Assembly (NCBI RefSeq): GCF_029714305.1
Contig: NZ_CP121647.1
Coordinates: forward strand, 620,001 to 684,000
Source: Bradyrhizobium sp. CB3481
GTDB taxonomy: Bacteria > Pseudomonadota > Alphaproteobacteria > Rhizobiales > Xanthobacteraceae
Length of the DNA: 64,000 nt
Direction of reading: 5' to 3'
The notes below the pieces were generated by a model. It ran no database searches and had not been told where the DNA came from. It worked only from the letters and a program-made list of their open reading frames with translations. The position numbers were made by a program, and so were the translations under genes. This document shows, one piece after another, positions 1-7,336 of this stretch (position 1 is the first letter of the stretch; each line of letters begins with the position of its first letter).

Positions 1-1430
1 CAGATGTCTTCCAGCACGTCCTTGATCTGGCCGCCGGTCATGGTCGCCACGTAGGTCTCGGGATAGCTGACGGCGGTCTGCGCCAGCACGTCCTCCATGG
101 TCAGCGGCTGGCCCGCCAGCGCCGTGGTGCCCCAGCGGAAGCCCGGCGACAGCGCGATCTGGGCGTTCAACTCGCCGAGCAGCGCGTCGCAGATCAATTG
201 GTCCATGCTGCCGCTGAAATTGCCGCGGCGATAGAGCAGGCGATCGGCGACGCCGACCTTCTCGCCGAACGCGGCCGCCTGCGGTTCGCGGAGCTTGTCG
301 ACCAGCGCCTGCATCGCCGGATCGGACTTCAGCAGTTCAGAAAACACCGGCAACAGCCGGTAGCGCACATCCTTGACCTTGCCCTTGCCGATGTCGAGAT
401 CGAGCACGGCCAGAAACTTGCCGTTCGAGCCGGCATTGGTGACGAGCGTAACGCCGCCTGCATTGGTCACGGAGACCGGCTGCGGCACGGCATCATGGGT
501 GTGGCCGCCGAGAATGACGTCGATGCCGGTGACGCGGCTGGCGAGCTTGAGGTCGACGTCCATGCCGTTGTGCGACAGCAGGATGACGGCATCGACCTTG
601 TCGTTGCTGCGATGGGCATCGACGAGCTTCTGCAGCTCCTCATCGCGGATGCCGAATTTCCAGTCCGGCGTAAAGCGCTTCGGATGCGCGATCGGCACGT
701 AAGGGAATGCCTGGCCGATCACAGCGATGCGATGCCCGCCGATTTCCTTGATGGTGGAAGGCTTGAACACGCGCCCCGAGGCCGGATCGAACGCCTTGGC
801 GTCGTTGAAGGCGGCCTCCTCGGTGAGGAAGACGTTCTGCGCCAGGAATTCGCCCTTGAAGCGTTCGAGGTTGGCGCGTAGCGCCTTTTCGCCATAGGTG
901 AATTCCCAATGGCCGGTCATCGCTTCGATGCCGAGCAGGTTGGCGGCCTCGACCATGTCGGCGCCCTGCAGCGTATTGGCAAGGCCGGAGCCCTGCCAGA
1001 GATCGCCGCCGTCGAGCAGCAGTGCGCGTCCGCTGCCGGCCTCGCTGCGCAGGCGGTCGATCAGCGTCTTCAGATGCGCGAAGCCGCCGAGCTTGCCGAA
1101 GCGGCCGGCGGCCTTCTCGAACTCGACGCAGGTGAAGGCATAGGCGTCGGCGCTGTCGGGCCGGATGCCGAAGCGATCGAGGAAGGCGCGGCCGACCAGA
1201 TGCGGCGGGTTGCCCTGCATCGGCCCAACCCCGAGATTGACGCTCGGCTCGCGGAAGAACACCGGTCGAAGCTGCGCGTGGGTGTCGGTGAGGTGCAGGA
1301 TGCGCGCATTGCCGAAGCGCTCGAGATCGTAGACGCCGGCGTTGTCGGCGCCGCGCGCGAACCGCGGCAGGCTGCCCGAAAGGGTCGCGGCGCCCGCGAG
1401 CATCAGAAAATCGCGGCGGCGGATGGTCAT
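1..1430 (-). CDS. soxB: SoxB thiosulfohydrolase, 3' end cut by window edge
   Basis: Reading the minus strand from the ATG at 1430 gives about 476 residues before the window ends; the family is about 560 residues, so the C-terminus is missing. SoxB is a periplasmic dimanganese hydrolase that releases sulfate from the cysteine-bound sulfur chain on SoxY. Seen: a twin-arginine signal (RRRDFLMLAG), the metallophosphatase motif LTDTHAQL around residue 49 (Asp and His metal ligands), LLLDGGDLWQGSG, the SoxB-specific TGHWEFTYG (where 5'-nucleotidases have GNHE), LLSHNG and GGHTHD. It is the last visible gene of the sox operon and is separated from the preceding gene by a palindromic repeat (1459-1563). 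Identification is firm. Confidence 0.95.
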   Translation of the reverse strand, partial: MTIRRRDFLMLAGAATLSGSLPRFARGADNAGVYDLERFGNARILHLTDTHAQLRPVFFREPSVNLGVGPMQGNPPHLVGRAFLDRFGIRPDSADAYAFTCVEFEKAAGRFGKLGGFAHLKTLIDRLRSEAGSGRALLLDGGDLWQGSGLANTLQGADMVEAANLLGIEAMTGHWEFTYGEKALRANLERFKGEFLAQNVFLTEEAAFNDAKAFDPASGRVFKPSTIKEIGGHRIAVIGQAFPYVPIAHPKRFTPDWKFGIRDEELQKLVDAHRSNDKVDAVILLSHNGMDVDLKLASRVTGIDVILGGHTHDAVPQPVSVTNAGGVTLVTNAGSNGKFLAVLDLDIGKGKVKDVRYRLLPVFSELLKSDPAMQALVDKLREPQAAAFGEKVGVADRLLYRRGNFSGSMDQLICDALLGELNAQIALSPGFRWGTTALAGQPLTMEDVLAQTAVSYPETYVATMTGGQIKDVLEDI

Positions 1431-1458
1431 GCGGGTCTCACGCGTCGTAGCGGCGTCA

Positions 1459-1563
1459 TTGTTTGCGCATGATCTCCGCGCAAACGCGTTCTGCGTTTGT
1501 CGCGAGGAAAGACCGGTTTCCACTTTGCACTAACGTGGCCCTCCGGATCCGGATCATGCTCTA
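1459..1563 (-). repeat. Palindromic intergenic repeat, family A (copy 1)
   Basis: On the minus strand this begins TAGAGCATGATCC, ends with GGAGATCATGC, and contains the pair CGCGACAAACGC / GCGTTTGCGCGG. The same arrangement recurs on the plus strand at 8980-9062. The first three bases are the stop codon of the upstream gene. It lies inside the sox operon, between the small gene at 1561-1878 and soxB, where a folded RNA could change expression of soxB. This copy has an extra stretch (about 1520-1552) absent from the other. Confidence 0.85.
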
Positions 1564-1878
1564 GCGTATTTCCATATCCTTCCAGCGGGTCTTCTCGCTG
1601 GTGGCCTGGAAGATCGAAGCCTTGGCCAGTGCCTCGGCTTCCTTGGCGGAGGCGGTGGCCTTGTCGAAGTCGCCGGCATCGGCCGCCTTCTTCGCCGCGG
1701 CCAGCGTGTTCGCCGTGGTGGTCCACTGGTTGCGCAGCTTGCCGGCTTCCTTGTTGGCGGCGTCAGCCGCGGCGTAGGCCGCCTTGAACTCCTCCTCGGA
1801 GCCCGCCGCACGCGCGGATACGGCGCTAGCGGCGAGCAGCGCCAGAACAAACGCTGATTGCTGTATCATGTTCCTCAT
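1561..1878 (-). CDS. Small exported protein of the sox operon, SoxAX-binding-protein-like
   Basis: A 105-residue protein with an N-terminal signal peptide (MRNMIQQSAFVLALL... cut near ARAAG) and a mature part rich in Ala, Lys and Glu, probably a helical hairpin. Size, export and position directly after soxA fit the SoxAX-binding/SoxK-type accessory proteins that stimulate SoxAX in some sulfur oxidisers, but I recognise this mainly by context. The start at 1878 is chosen because its ATG overlaps the soxA stop as ATGA, indicating translational coupling. The TAG stop is the first codon of a palindromic repeat. Confidence 0.75.
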   Translation of the reverse strand: MRNMIQQSAFVLALLAASAVSARAAGSEEEFKAAYAAADAANKEAGKLRNQWTTTANTLAAAKKAADAGDFDKATASAKEAEALAKASIFQATSEKTRWKDMEIR

Positions 1879-2741
1879 GGCCGCGCTCCCGGACCCGAAA
1901 TCGGCAGCCCGTTGCTGACATAGGACAGATAATATTCGACGTTGCGGTATTCGTCGTCCTGCGGGCTGAGTGGCACGGCGCGGATCTGGCTGTTGCAGGT
2001 CGTGAAGCGGCGGCTGGTCGTGCCCATGCCGCTCCATTCCGAGCGGTAGATCGGCATCGCGTTGACGATGCCGAGCGCGGGGGCCAGGATTTCGGCGCGG
2101 ATGCGCTCACCCGGGCTTTGCACGTGGCAGGTGGCGCAGGAGAAGTTGAGCTGGCCGCGCCGCGTGTAGAAATATTCCTTGCCCTTCTCGTAGGCCTCCA
2201 GCGCGCGCGGGTCGTTCGGAATCTTGATGTCCATCAGCTTGCCGCGCGAGGTGAAGGCCATGTAGGCGGTCAAGGCCGCCATCTCGTCCTTCACATAGGA
2301 ATAGGGTTGTTCGCCATTGGCCTCGCGGCATCGGTTCAGCGCCAGTTCAAGCGTGACGACCTTGCCTTCCTTCTCGTCGAAGCGGGGATAGCTCTGGCGG
2401 ATGCCGATGCCGCCGTTTTCGAAGCAGTCGGCATAGGTTTTGCCGTTCTTGAACGGCTTGGCGAACATTTCCTTGCCCATTTCGAGCGCGAACTCGTAAG
2501 GCGGGAATTGCTCCTTGTCCTGCCACTGCCGGTACAGGTCCTCATTCATCGAATAGGGACCGTTGACGAAATCCTCGAGCTTCACCTTCGGGAATTTGTC
2601 AGTGAAGAATTTCTTGAACGCCTTGGCGTCGGCGACGGGATCGACCTTGTCGGCGGCGCCGGACGGCAGGGCGCTCGCGAGCGTCAGCGCCGCGAGCGCC
2701 AGCGCTGCGGACGCCAGAGTGATCGCGGATCGCAGCTTCAT
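1875..2741 (-). CDS. soxA: SoxA, c-type cytochrome subunit of SoxAX
   Basis: A 288-residue periplasmic cytochrome that, with SoxX, oxidatively attaches thiosulfate to the SoxY cysteine. Signal peptide about 1-29. A single haem motif CATCH at 202-206; the conserved active-site cysteine (ligand of the catalytic haem, persulfide-modified in known structures) is Cys249 in TTCNSQIRA. The N-terminal domain keeps Cys106 and Cys138 but lacks CxxCH, so this is the monohaem form rather than the dihaem Paracoccus form. Both ends overlap neighbours by ATGA (soxZ upstream, small gene downstream). Confidence 0.96.
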   Translation of the reverse strand: MKLRSAITLASAALALAALTLASALPSGAADKVDPVADAKAFKKFFTDKFPKVKLEDFVNGPYSMNEDLYRQWQDKEQFPPYEFALEMGKEMFAKPFKNGKTYADCFENGGIGIRQSYPRFDEKEGKVVTLELALNRCREANGEQPYSYVKDEMAALTAYMAFTSRGKLMDIKIPNDPRALEAYEKGKEYFYTRRGQLNFSCATCHVQSPGERIRAEILAPALGIVNAMPIYRSEWSGMGTTSRRFTTCNSQIRAVPLSPQDDEYRNVEYYLSYVSNGLPISGPGARP

Positions 2742-3049
2742 TGGATTTTCGCCGTGGTGGTATCGGTGGCGCCCTTGTTGTCGACCCAGCTGATCTTCAG
2801 CTCGTCGCCCTTCTTGCCGCCCTTGAAGGCAAACTTGACGTAGGGGTCCTTGGAGACGCCGCCGCCCCAGTCGGCCGCGAACACGGTCTTGCCGTCATGT
2901 TCGAAGGTCAGCTGCTGGATGAAGTGCGGCGGAATCAGCTCGCCCTTCGAGTCCTTCACAAAGCCGGAATCCATCGGGTGCTGGATCAGCGCCTGCACCT
3001 CGGTGGTCTCGCCGCTCGAAGTGGCGCGCACGCGAATGGTCGATGCCAT
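2738..3049 (-). CDS. soxZ: SoxZ, sulfur-carrier complex partner of SoxY
   Basis: A 103-residue immunoglobulin-like protein without a signal peptide, which is normal for SoxZ because it is co-exported with SoxY. Typical segments are PMDSGFVKDSKGELIPPHFI and WGGGVSKDPYVKF. It forms the SoxYZ heterodimer that carries the sulfur chain. The stop overlaps the soxA start (ATGA at 2738-2741), and it follows soxY by 20 bases. Confidence 0.97.
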   Translation of the reverse strand: MASTIRVRATSSGETTEVQALIQHPMDSGFVKDSKGELIPPHFIQQLTFEHDGKTVFAADWGGGVSKDPYVKFAFKGGKKGDELKISWVDNKGATDTTTAKIQ

Positions 3050-3069
3050 GTTCGTTCTCCCTCGAGGAC

Positions 3070-3564
3070 CTAACCGCCGCAGCCGCCGACGGTAACTTTG
3101 ACTTCCTTGACGGCGCTATAGAGTTTGCCGCCGGCTTCAACCAGCACGGTCACGTTGCTGGTCCTGGCCATCTTGATGCGGTTGGCGACGTTCGGCAGCG
3201 TACCGGCCGGAATGCTGTACTTTGCGATCAATACGTTCGGATTCTCGCTGACGAGGAACGCGATCGAGGTCACGTCGGCCAGCGTGGTGGAAACCGCGAT
3301 CGGCACCACGGCGCCGTTCTCGGCGATTTCAGGCGCGTCCATCTTCACCTTGTCCGAGGGCTCGGCGGTCTTGCCGTAAAGCGCCTTGATGACATCGGCA
3401 TCGCTCTTCTGCTTGAACGCCTCTTCCGGATATTTGTCGTTGGCGGCGGCGAATGCGCGTGTGAGGTCGAGCGGGACGATGCCGAGCCCAACCAGCGTCA
3501 GCACGCCGGCGCCTTTTAGGATCAGCCGCCGCGTCGCCGAAAAGTCATTTTCCTTGCTGTTCAT
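3070..3564 (-). CDS. soxY: SoxY, covalent sulfur carrier
   Basis: A 164-residue protein with a twin-arginine signal (TRRLILKGAG) and the diagnostic flexible C-terminus VGGCGG, whose cysteine holds the sulfane chain during the Sox cycle. The middle part has the SoxY beta-sandwich segment (VTSIAFLVSENPNVLIAKY). It exits the Tat system in complex with SoxZ, encoded next. It lies 31 bases after soxX. Confidence 0.97.
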   Translation of the reverse strand: MNSKENDFSATRRLILKGAGVLTLVGLGIVPLDLTRAFAAANDKYPEEAFKQKSDADVIKALYGKTAEPSDKVKMDAPEIAENGAVVPIAVSTTLADVTSIAFLVSENPNVLIAKYSIPAGTLPNVANRIKMARTSNVTVLVEAGGKLYSAVKEVKVTVGGCGG

Positions 3565-3595
3565 CTAAAGAAATCTCCTGCGGCGCGTGCCGCGT

Positions 3596-3982
3596 TCAAA
3601 GGGTCTGCAGGAAATCAACCACCGCGTTGATTTCCTTTTCAGTCAGGATTCGGTTGCGCCCGAACGGAGGCATCACGGTCAGCGGATTGCGGCGGGTTTC
3701 GTCGTGGAGAATGGTGACGAGATCCTCGCGCTTGGGGTATTTGCTCTTGATGTCCACCAGCTCGGGTCCGATCGTGCCCGGTAGGTCGCCGCCCTTGATG
3801 ACGTGACAGGTCAGGCAATTGCCTTTGCTGCGGTCGAAGGCGAGCTTGCGACCTTCATCCACCGTGGATTGTGCGTGCGCAAGGCCGGTAAAAGCGACAG
3901 TGCCGATCGCCAGAGCCAGCGCGAAGGCCGGGAACCTCACGGATTTCGTCTTCAATGGAGCGATCACAGGCGTTTCCGTCAT
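3596..3982 (-). CDS. soxX: SoxX, monohaem cytochrome c subunit of SoxAX
   Basis: A 128-residue exported cytochrome. Signal peptide ending at AHAQ (about residue 38), one haem site CLTCH, and a distal methionine in TVMPPFGRN. It accepts electrons from the SoxA haem site and passes them to small cytochromes. The start follows the soxD stop (3985-3987) by only two bases, so the genes are tightly coupled. Confidence 0.95.
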   Translation of the reverse strand: MTETPVIAPLKTKSVRFPAFALALAIGTVAFTGLAHAQSTVDEGRKLAFDRSKGNCLTCHVIKGGDLPGTIGPELVDIKSKYPKREDLVTILHDETRRNPLTVMPPFGRNRILTEKEINAVVDFLQTL

Positions 3983-3984
3983 TT

Positions 3985-4656
3985 CTATTTTGGTTGCATC
4001 GTATCCAGCGGCCCGGTGGTGCGCGGCGTCAGGTTTCTGCCCTCCGCGGTCGACGAAATCTTGACGTCGGCGGCGTTTGTGCAGGCGCTCATGCAGGGCT
4101 TGGCCGCGGTATCGGGGCGCGGGTCGGTCCAGATGAAGCTGTCGCGATTGCGCATTTTGACTTTCGGCAGACTGTTGCGATCGGCAACAAATTCATGGGG
4201 AACGAGGTCATTCAGGTTCAGAATATAGGCGGTCAAAGCATAAACGTCATCCGCTGACAATGTGTGCGGCGCGGGCATCGGCATGGCGCGGTTAATATAG
4301 TCCCATAGGGTCGGGGCAAACGGCCAGTAGCTGCCGACCGTCGGCTCCGGACGCTCGTCCCGGAGCGATCCGACGCCGCCGACCAGCTTGGGAAACCGGC
4401 CTTCGCCTTCGCCAAAGGTTCCATGGCAGGCGGCGCATTGCTCGGCATAGACGTCGGCGCCGCGGTCGACCGTGCCCTTGCCCGGCGGCAGGCCGGCGCC
4501 GTCCTCGCCGCGCACGTCGATATCCCATCCGGCGATCTGCGCTGGCGTTGCCGCTGTTCCGTAACCGAACGCGCCTGGTTCGGCCGCCCCGGCGAGACTT
4601 CCAGCGGCCAGCAGGAAGGCGAGGGCCGGCAGGGTAATCTTACGCGAGCTGAACAT
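3985..4656 (-). CDS. soxD: SoxD, cytochrome c subunit of sulfane dehydrogenase SoxCD (monohaem form)
   Basis: 223 residues when started at 4656, where MFSSRKITLPALAFLLAAG forms a proper signal peptide; the longer open frame has no such start. One haem motif CAACH, with a probable methionine ligand in RAMPMPAPHTLS. The C-terminal tail after WTDPRPDTAA resembles the short SoxD form and contains no second CxxCH, unlike dihaem Paracoccus SoxD. The SoxCD complex removes six electrons from the sulfane sulfur on SoxY. The start lies inside the end of soxC (17-base overlap). Confidence 0.9.
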   Translation of the reverse strand: MFSSRKITLPALAFLLAAGSLAGAAEPGAFGYGTAATPAQIAGWDIDVRGEDGAGLPPGKGTVDRGADVYAEQCAACHGTFGEGEGRFPKLVGGVGSLRDERPEPTVGSYWPFAPTLWDYINRAMPMPAPHTLSADDVYALTAYILNLNDLVPHEFVADRNSLPKVKMRNRDSFIWTDPRPDTAAKPCMSACTNAADVKISSTAEGRNLTPRTTGPLDTMQPK

Positions 4657-5947
4657 TGAACACGCTTCCGTCCGGCTTGACCTGCCAGGTCTGGATCGAA
4701 TTGTTGTGGTAGACCGAGTTCGAGCCGCGCTGCTTGCGCAGCTCTGCAATCGTCGGCTGCACGTAATCAGTCTCGTCGACCACGCGGGAGGCGACCAGCG
4801 CCGGGCGGCCGTCCCAGCGCCAGGGCAGCGTGAATTTCGTCAGCGCCTTCGATAGCACCGGCTCATGCAGCCGCGCACTCTGCCAGTTGACGCCGCCATC
4901 GGTGGAGACGTCGACGCGTTTCACCTTGCCGCTGCCGGTCCAGGCAAGGCCCCTGATCTCATAGACGCCGGGGCCGTCGAGCGGCTTTTCCGGGCAGGGA
5001 AAGGTGACGACCGATTTGGCGTCCATTAGCCAGGTGAAGCCGCGCGAGGTGCCGTCCGGCATCAGGTCGGTGTATTTCGAGGTTTCCTCGCGGCTGTGCC
5101 ACGGCTTTTCGCCGAGCTTGATCCGGCGCAGCCACTTGATGTTGACGTTGCCTTCCCAGCCCGGCACCACCAGCCGCAGCGGATAGCCCTGTTCGGGCCG
5201 CAGCGCCTCGCCGTTCTGCGCATAGACGATGAGGCAATCGTCCAGGCATTTGTCGAGCGGGATGCTGCGGTTCATATGCGCGCCGTCGGCGCCTTCGACC
5301 ATCGCCCACTTCGCCTCTTTCTTGACGCCCACTTCCTCCAGCAGCGTCGACAGTTTTACGCCGGTCCATTCGGCGCAACTGACCATGCCGTGGCTGAACT
5401 GCAGCGAGTTCATCTGCGCGGCGCGCCAGTTCATGCCGCCATTGGCCGGGCATTCGATGAAGTGAATGCGCGAGGTCTGTGGGAAGCGCAGGACGTCCTT
5501 CATCGTCAGCAGCAGCGGCCGCTCGACGAGGCCATGGATCATCAATTTGTGCTGCGCCGGATCGACATCGGGCCGCCCGGCATGGTGGCGCTCGAAGAAC
5601 AGCCCGTTTGGCGTGATGATGCCGTGCAGGTCCTGCAGCGGCGAAAAGCTCACTGAGGATTCCGCGCTGGCGGTGAGCCAGGGCACGTTGCGGCGGATGA
5701 CGGAGGCTTCGGTATCCGCAGGCCGTCCGTAGGGCCGGTCGACCACGCCCGCGCCAATCGATTGCGACCACGGCGCGTCCGCGGGCGGAGATGGCTGCGA
5801 AGGCTGGGCGATGGCGGATTTGCCGCCGAGGGCGAGGCTGCCGGTCAGGGCCGCGCCGAGGCCAAGAAGGCCGCGCCGGCCGATCCGCGCAGGCGAACCG
5901 GCGGTTTCAGGGAGAACAACGTTGCTGCTTGGCGATCTGTAGCGCAC
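4640..5947 (-). CDS. soxC: SoxC, molybdenum subunit of sulfane dehydrogenase
   Basis: 435 residues from a GTG at 5947, preceded by a strong AAGGAG ribosome site; a TTG further upstream is less convincing. Twin-arginine signal (GRRGLLGLGAALTGSLALGG) for export of the folded molybdoenzyme. The sulfite-oxidase fold is clear, with the Mo-coordinating cysteine in HFIECPANGGMNW and the C-terminal dimerisation domain (VKRVDVSTDGGVNW). It is the first gene of the operon and faces soxR across a 154-base promoter region. Confidence 0.95.
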   Translation of the reverse strand: MRYRSPSSNVVLPETAGSPARIGRRGLLGLGAALTGSLALGGKSAIAQPSQPSPPADAPWSQSIGAGVVDRPYGRPADTEASVIRRNVPWLTASAESSVSFSPLQDLHGIITPNGLFFERHHAGRPDVDPAQHKLMIHGLVERPLLLTMKDVLRFPQTSRIHFIECPANGGMNWRAAQMNSLQFSHGMVSCAEWTGVKLSTLLEEVGVKKEAKWAMVEGADGAHMNRSIPLDKCLDDCLIVYAQNGEALRPEQGYPLRLVVPGWEGNVNIKWLRRIKLGEKPWHSREETSKYTDLMPDGTSRGFTWLMDAKSVVTFPCPEKPLDGPGVYEIRGLAWTGSGKVKRVDVSTDGGVNWQSARLHEPVLSKALTKFTLPWRWDGRPALVASRVVDETDYVQPTIAELRKQRGSNSVYHNNSIQTWQVKPDGSVFNVQLA

Positions 5948-6011
5948 GTTCCTTCTCCTTGCGGCCAATTCGCCGCATCATTTATTGCTTTTTCGAAGCG
6001 GTATCCACATT

Positions 6012-6033
6012 TGCTAATTTAGTCAATGCTAAA
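6012..6033. promoter_or_regulatory. Candidate SoxR operator between soxC and soxR
   Basis: The soxC-soxR intergenic region contains TTTAG-N6-CTAAA (6018-6033), overlapping a second CTAA-T-TTAG (6014-6022). TGCTAA also occurs as a direct repeat 15 bases apart (6012, 6027). It is AT-rich in a GC-rich background and lies between the two divergent starts, as expected for an ArsR-family site controlling both. Confidence 0.5.
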
Positions 6034-6101
6034 GAACCGCCGGAGCGCTAGAGTGTCGGGCGTGCTTCGCAGGCACGGAAAACCATCCCGGATCTTACGC
6101 C

Positions 6102-6467
6102 ATGAGAGCAGTCGCCGCGGCAGCCAAAAAGCCGCAACCGGCCCCCGGCGCCGACGATGCGGCGGCGCTGAAAAAGTTGGCGAAGCAGGCGGGCGAGGCT
6201 GCGCAACTCCTGAAAATGCTCGCCAACGAGAAGCGTTTGCTGGTCCTGTGCTTTCTCGCCGTTCGCGGCGAGATGACGGTCGGCGAACTTGTCGGCGTAG
6301 CGAAGCTGAGCCAGTCGGCCTTGTCGCAGCATCTGGCGAAACTGCGCGCCGATGGCCTGGTCGAATTCCGCCGAACCTCGCAGACACTGCATTACCGGGT
6401 GGCGGATACGCGCGCATTGCGCTTGTTGCAGGTGCTGAAAGAGATTTATTGCGGTGAACTGAAGTGA
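6102..6467 (+). CDS. soxR: ArsR-family sulfur-responsive repressor SoxR
   Basis: A 121-residue winged-helix regulator divergent from the sox operon. The HTH runs from about 57 to 95 (MTVGELVGVAKLSQSALSQH). Two cysteines, Cys50 (LLVLCFLAV) and Cys117 (IYCGELK), are 67 residues apart, matching the persulfide-sensing cysteine pair of SoxR/SqrR/BigR proteins, which form a polysulfide bridge on sulfide or thiosulfate exposure and release DNA. No metal-site motif of classical ArsR (CVCDL) is present. The role as sox repressor is inferred from position and the cysteine pair. Confidence 0.9.
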   Translation: MRAVAAAAKKPQPAPGADDAAALKKLAKQAGEAAQLLKMLANEKRLLVLCFLAVRGEMTVGELVGVAKLSQSALSQHLAKLRADGLVEFRRTSQTLHYRVADTRALRLLQVLKEIYCGELK

Positions 6468-6514
6468 CCTCTTCGGTGTTTTGAATACGCAAGGAATTTC
6501 AGGCGAGGCGGACA

Positions 6515-7198
6515 ATGGCCGAATATGTCGTGGAATTCGGCAAGGATGGCCGGCCGGTCGAGCCCGACGGGCGGCTCGATGCGGCGGCGTTTCATCGCAA
6601 CCATGCGCCGATCTGGTCAGTGCTGCAGACATTTCTCGCCGGCAAGTCCGGTGACGTCGTCGAGGCCGGCAGCGGCACCGGCCAGCATGTGGTTCATTTT
6701 GCCAAGCATGCGCCTGACATCACCTGGTGGCCGAGCGATCTCAACGAAAACCACCTCAAAAGCATCGAGGCGTGGCGCGCCTATACGGCGCTGCCGAATA
6801 TCCGTCCGCCGCTGCGCATCGATCTTTCCGATCCCGCCTGGTGCCCGGCGATGCATGACGGCAGCGGACCCGCCAAGCTGCTTGCCGTGTTCTGCGCCAA
6901 CGTGATTCACATCGCGTCCTGGCGGGTGGCCGAGGGGCTGTTCGCCGGCGCCGGCCGTTATCTCGGCGCCGATGGGCGCCTGTTTCTCTATGGCCCGTTC
7001 AAACGCGACGGCAAGCACACCGCGATGAGCAATGCCGTGTTCGACACCAGCCTGCGCGAGCAGGATGCCGAATGGGGCGTGCGCGACATCGCCGATCTCG
7101 AGAAGCTTGCTGCCGGCGCGGGCCTTGCGCTGGTCGAAGCCGTGCCGATGCCCGCCAACAACATGATCCTGGTTTTCGCGCGATCGGCCGGGTCTTAG
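6515..7198 (+). CDS. DUF938-family SAM-dependent methyltransferase
   Basis: A 227-residue cytosolic protein with the class I methyltransferase glycine motif VVEAGSGTGQHVVHFA and the DUF938 block TWWPSDLNENHLKSI, plus ANVIHIASW and GRLFLYGPF. The family (METTL26-like in eukaryotes) has no established substrate. It starts 47 bases after soxR on the same strand, so it may be cotranscribed, but nothing links it to sulfur chemistry. Confidence 0.88.
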   Translation: MAEYVVEFGKDGRPVEPDGRLDAAAFHRNHAPIWSVLQTFLAGKSGDVVEAGSGTGQHVVHFAKHAPDITWWPSDLNENHLKSIEAWRAYTALPNIRPPLRIDLSDPAWCPAMHDGSGPAKLLAVFCANVIHIASWRVAEGLFAGAGRYLGADGRLFLYGPFKRDGKHTAMSNAVFDTSLREQDAEWGVRDIADLEKLAAGAGLALVEAVPMPANNMILVFARSAGS

Positions 7199-7336
7199 GT
7201 CAACAATTCCATCGAGCGTGACGGGAGCGCATAGCGCGCGCCCGTTTGCGCCGGTTGATTGCACCGACTAGCGTCTTCATAGTGCCGGCAAATCGATCGA
7301 TGAGGCTCCCCCCGGGGCCGGCCGGGCGGGAAGCTG

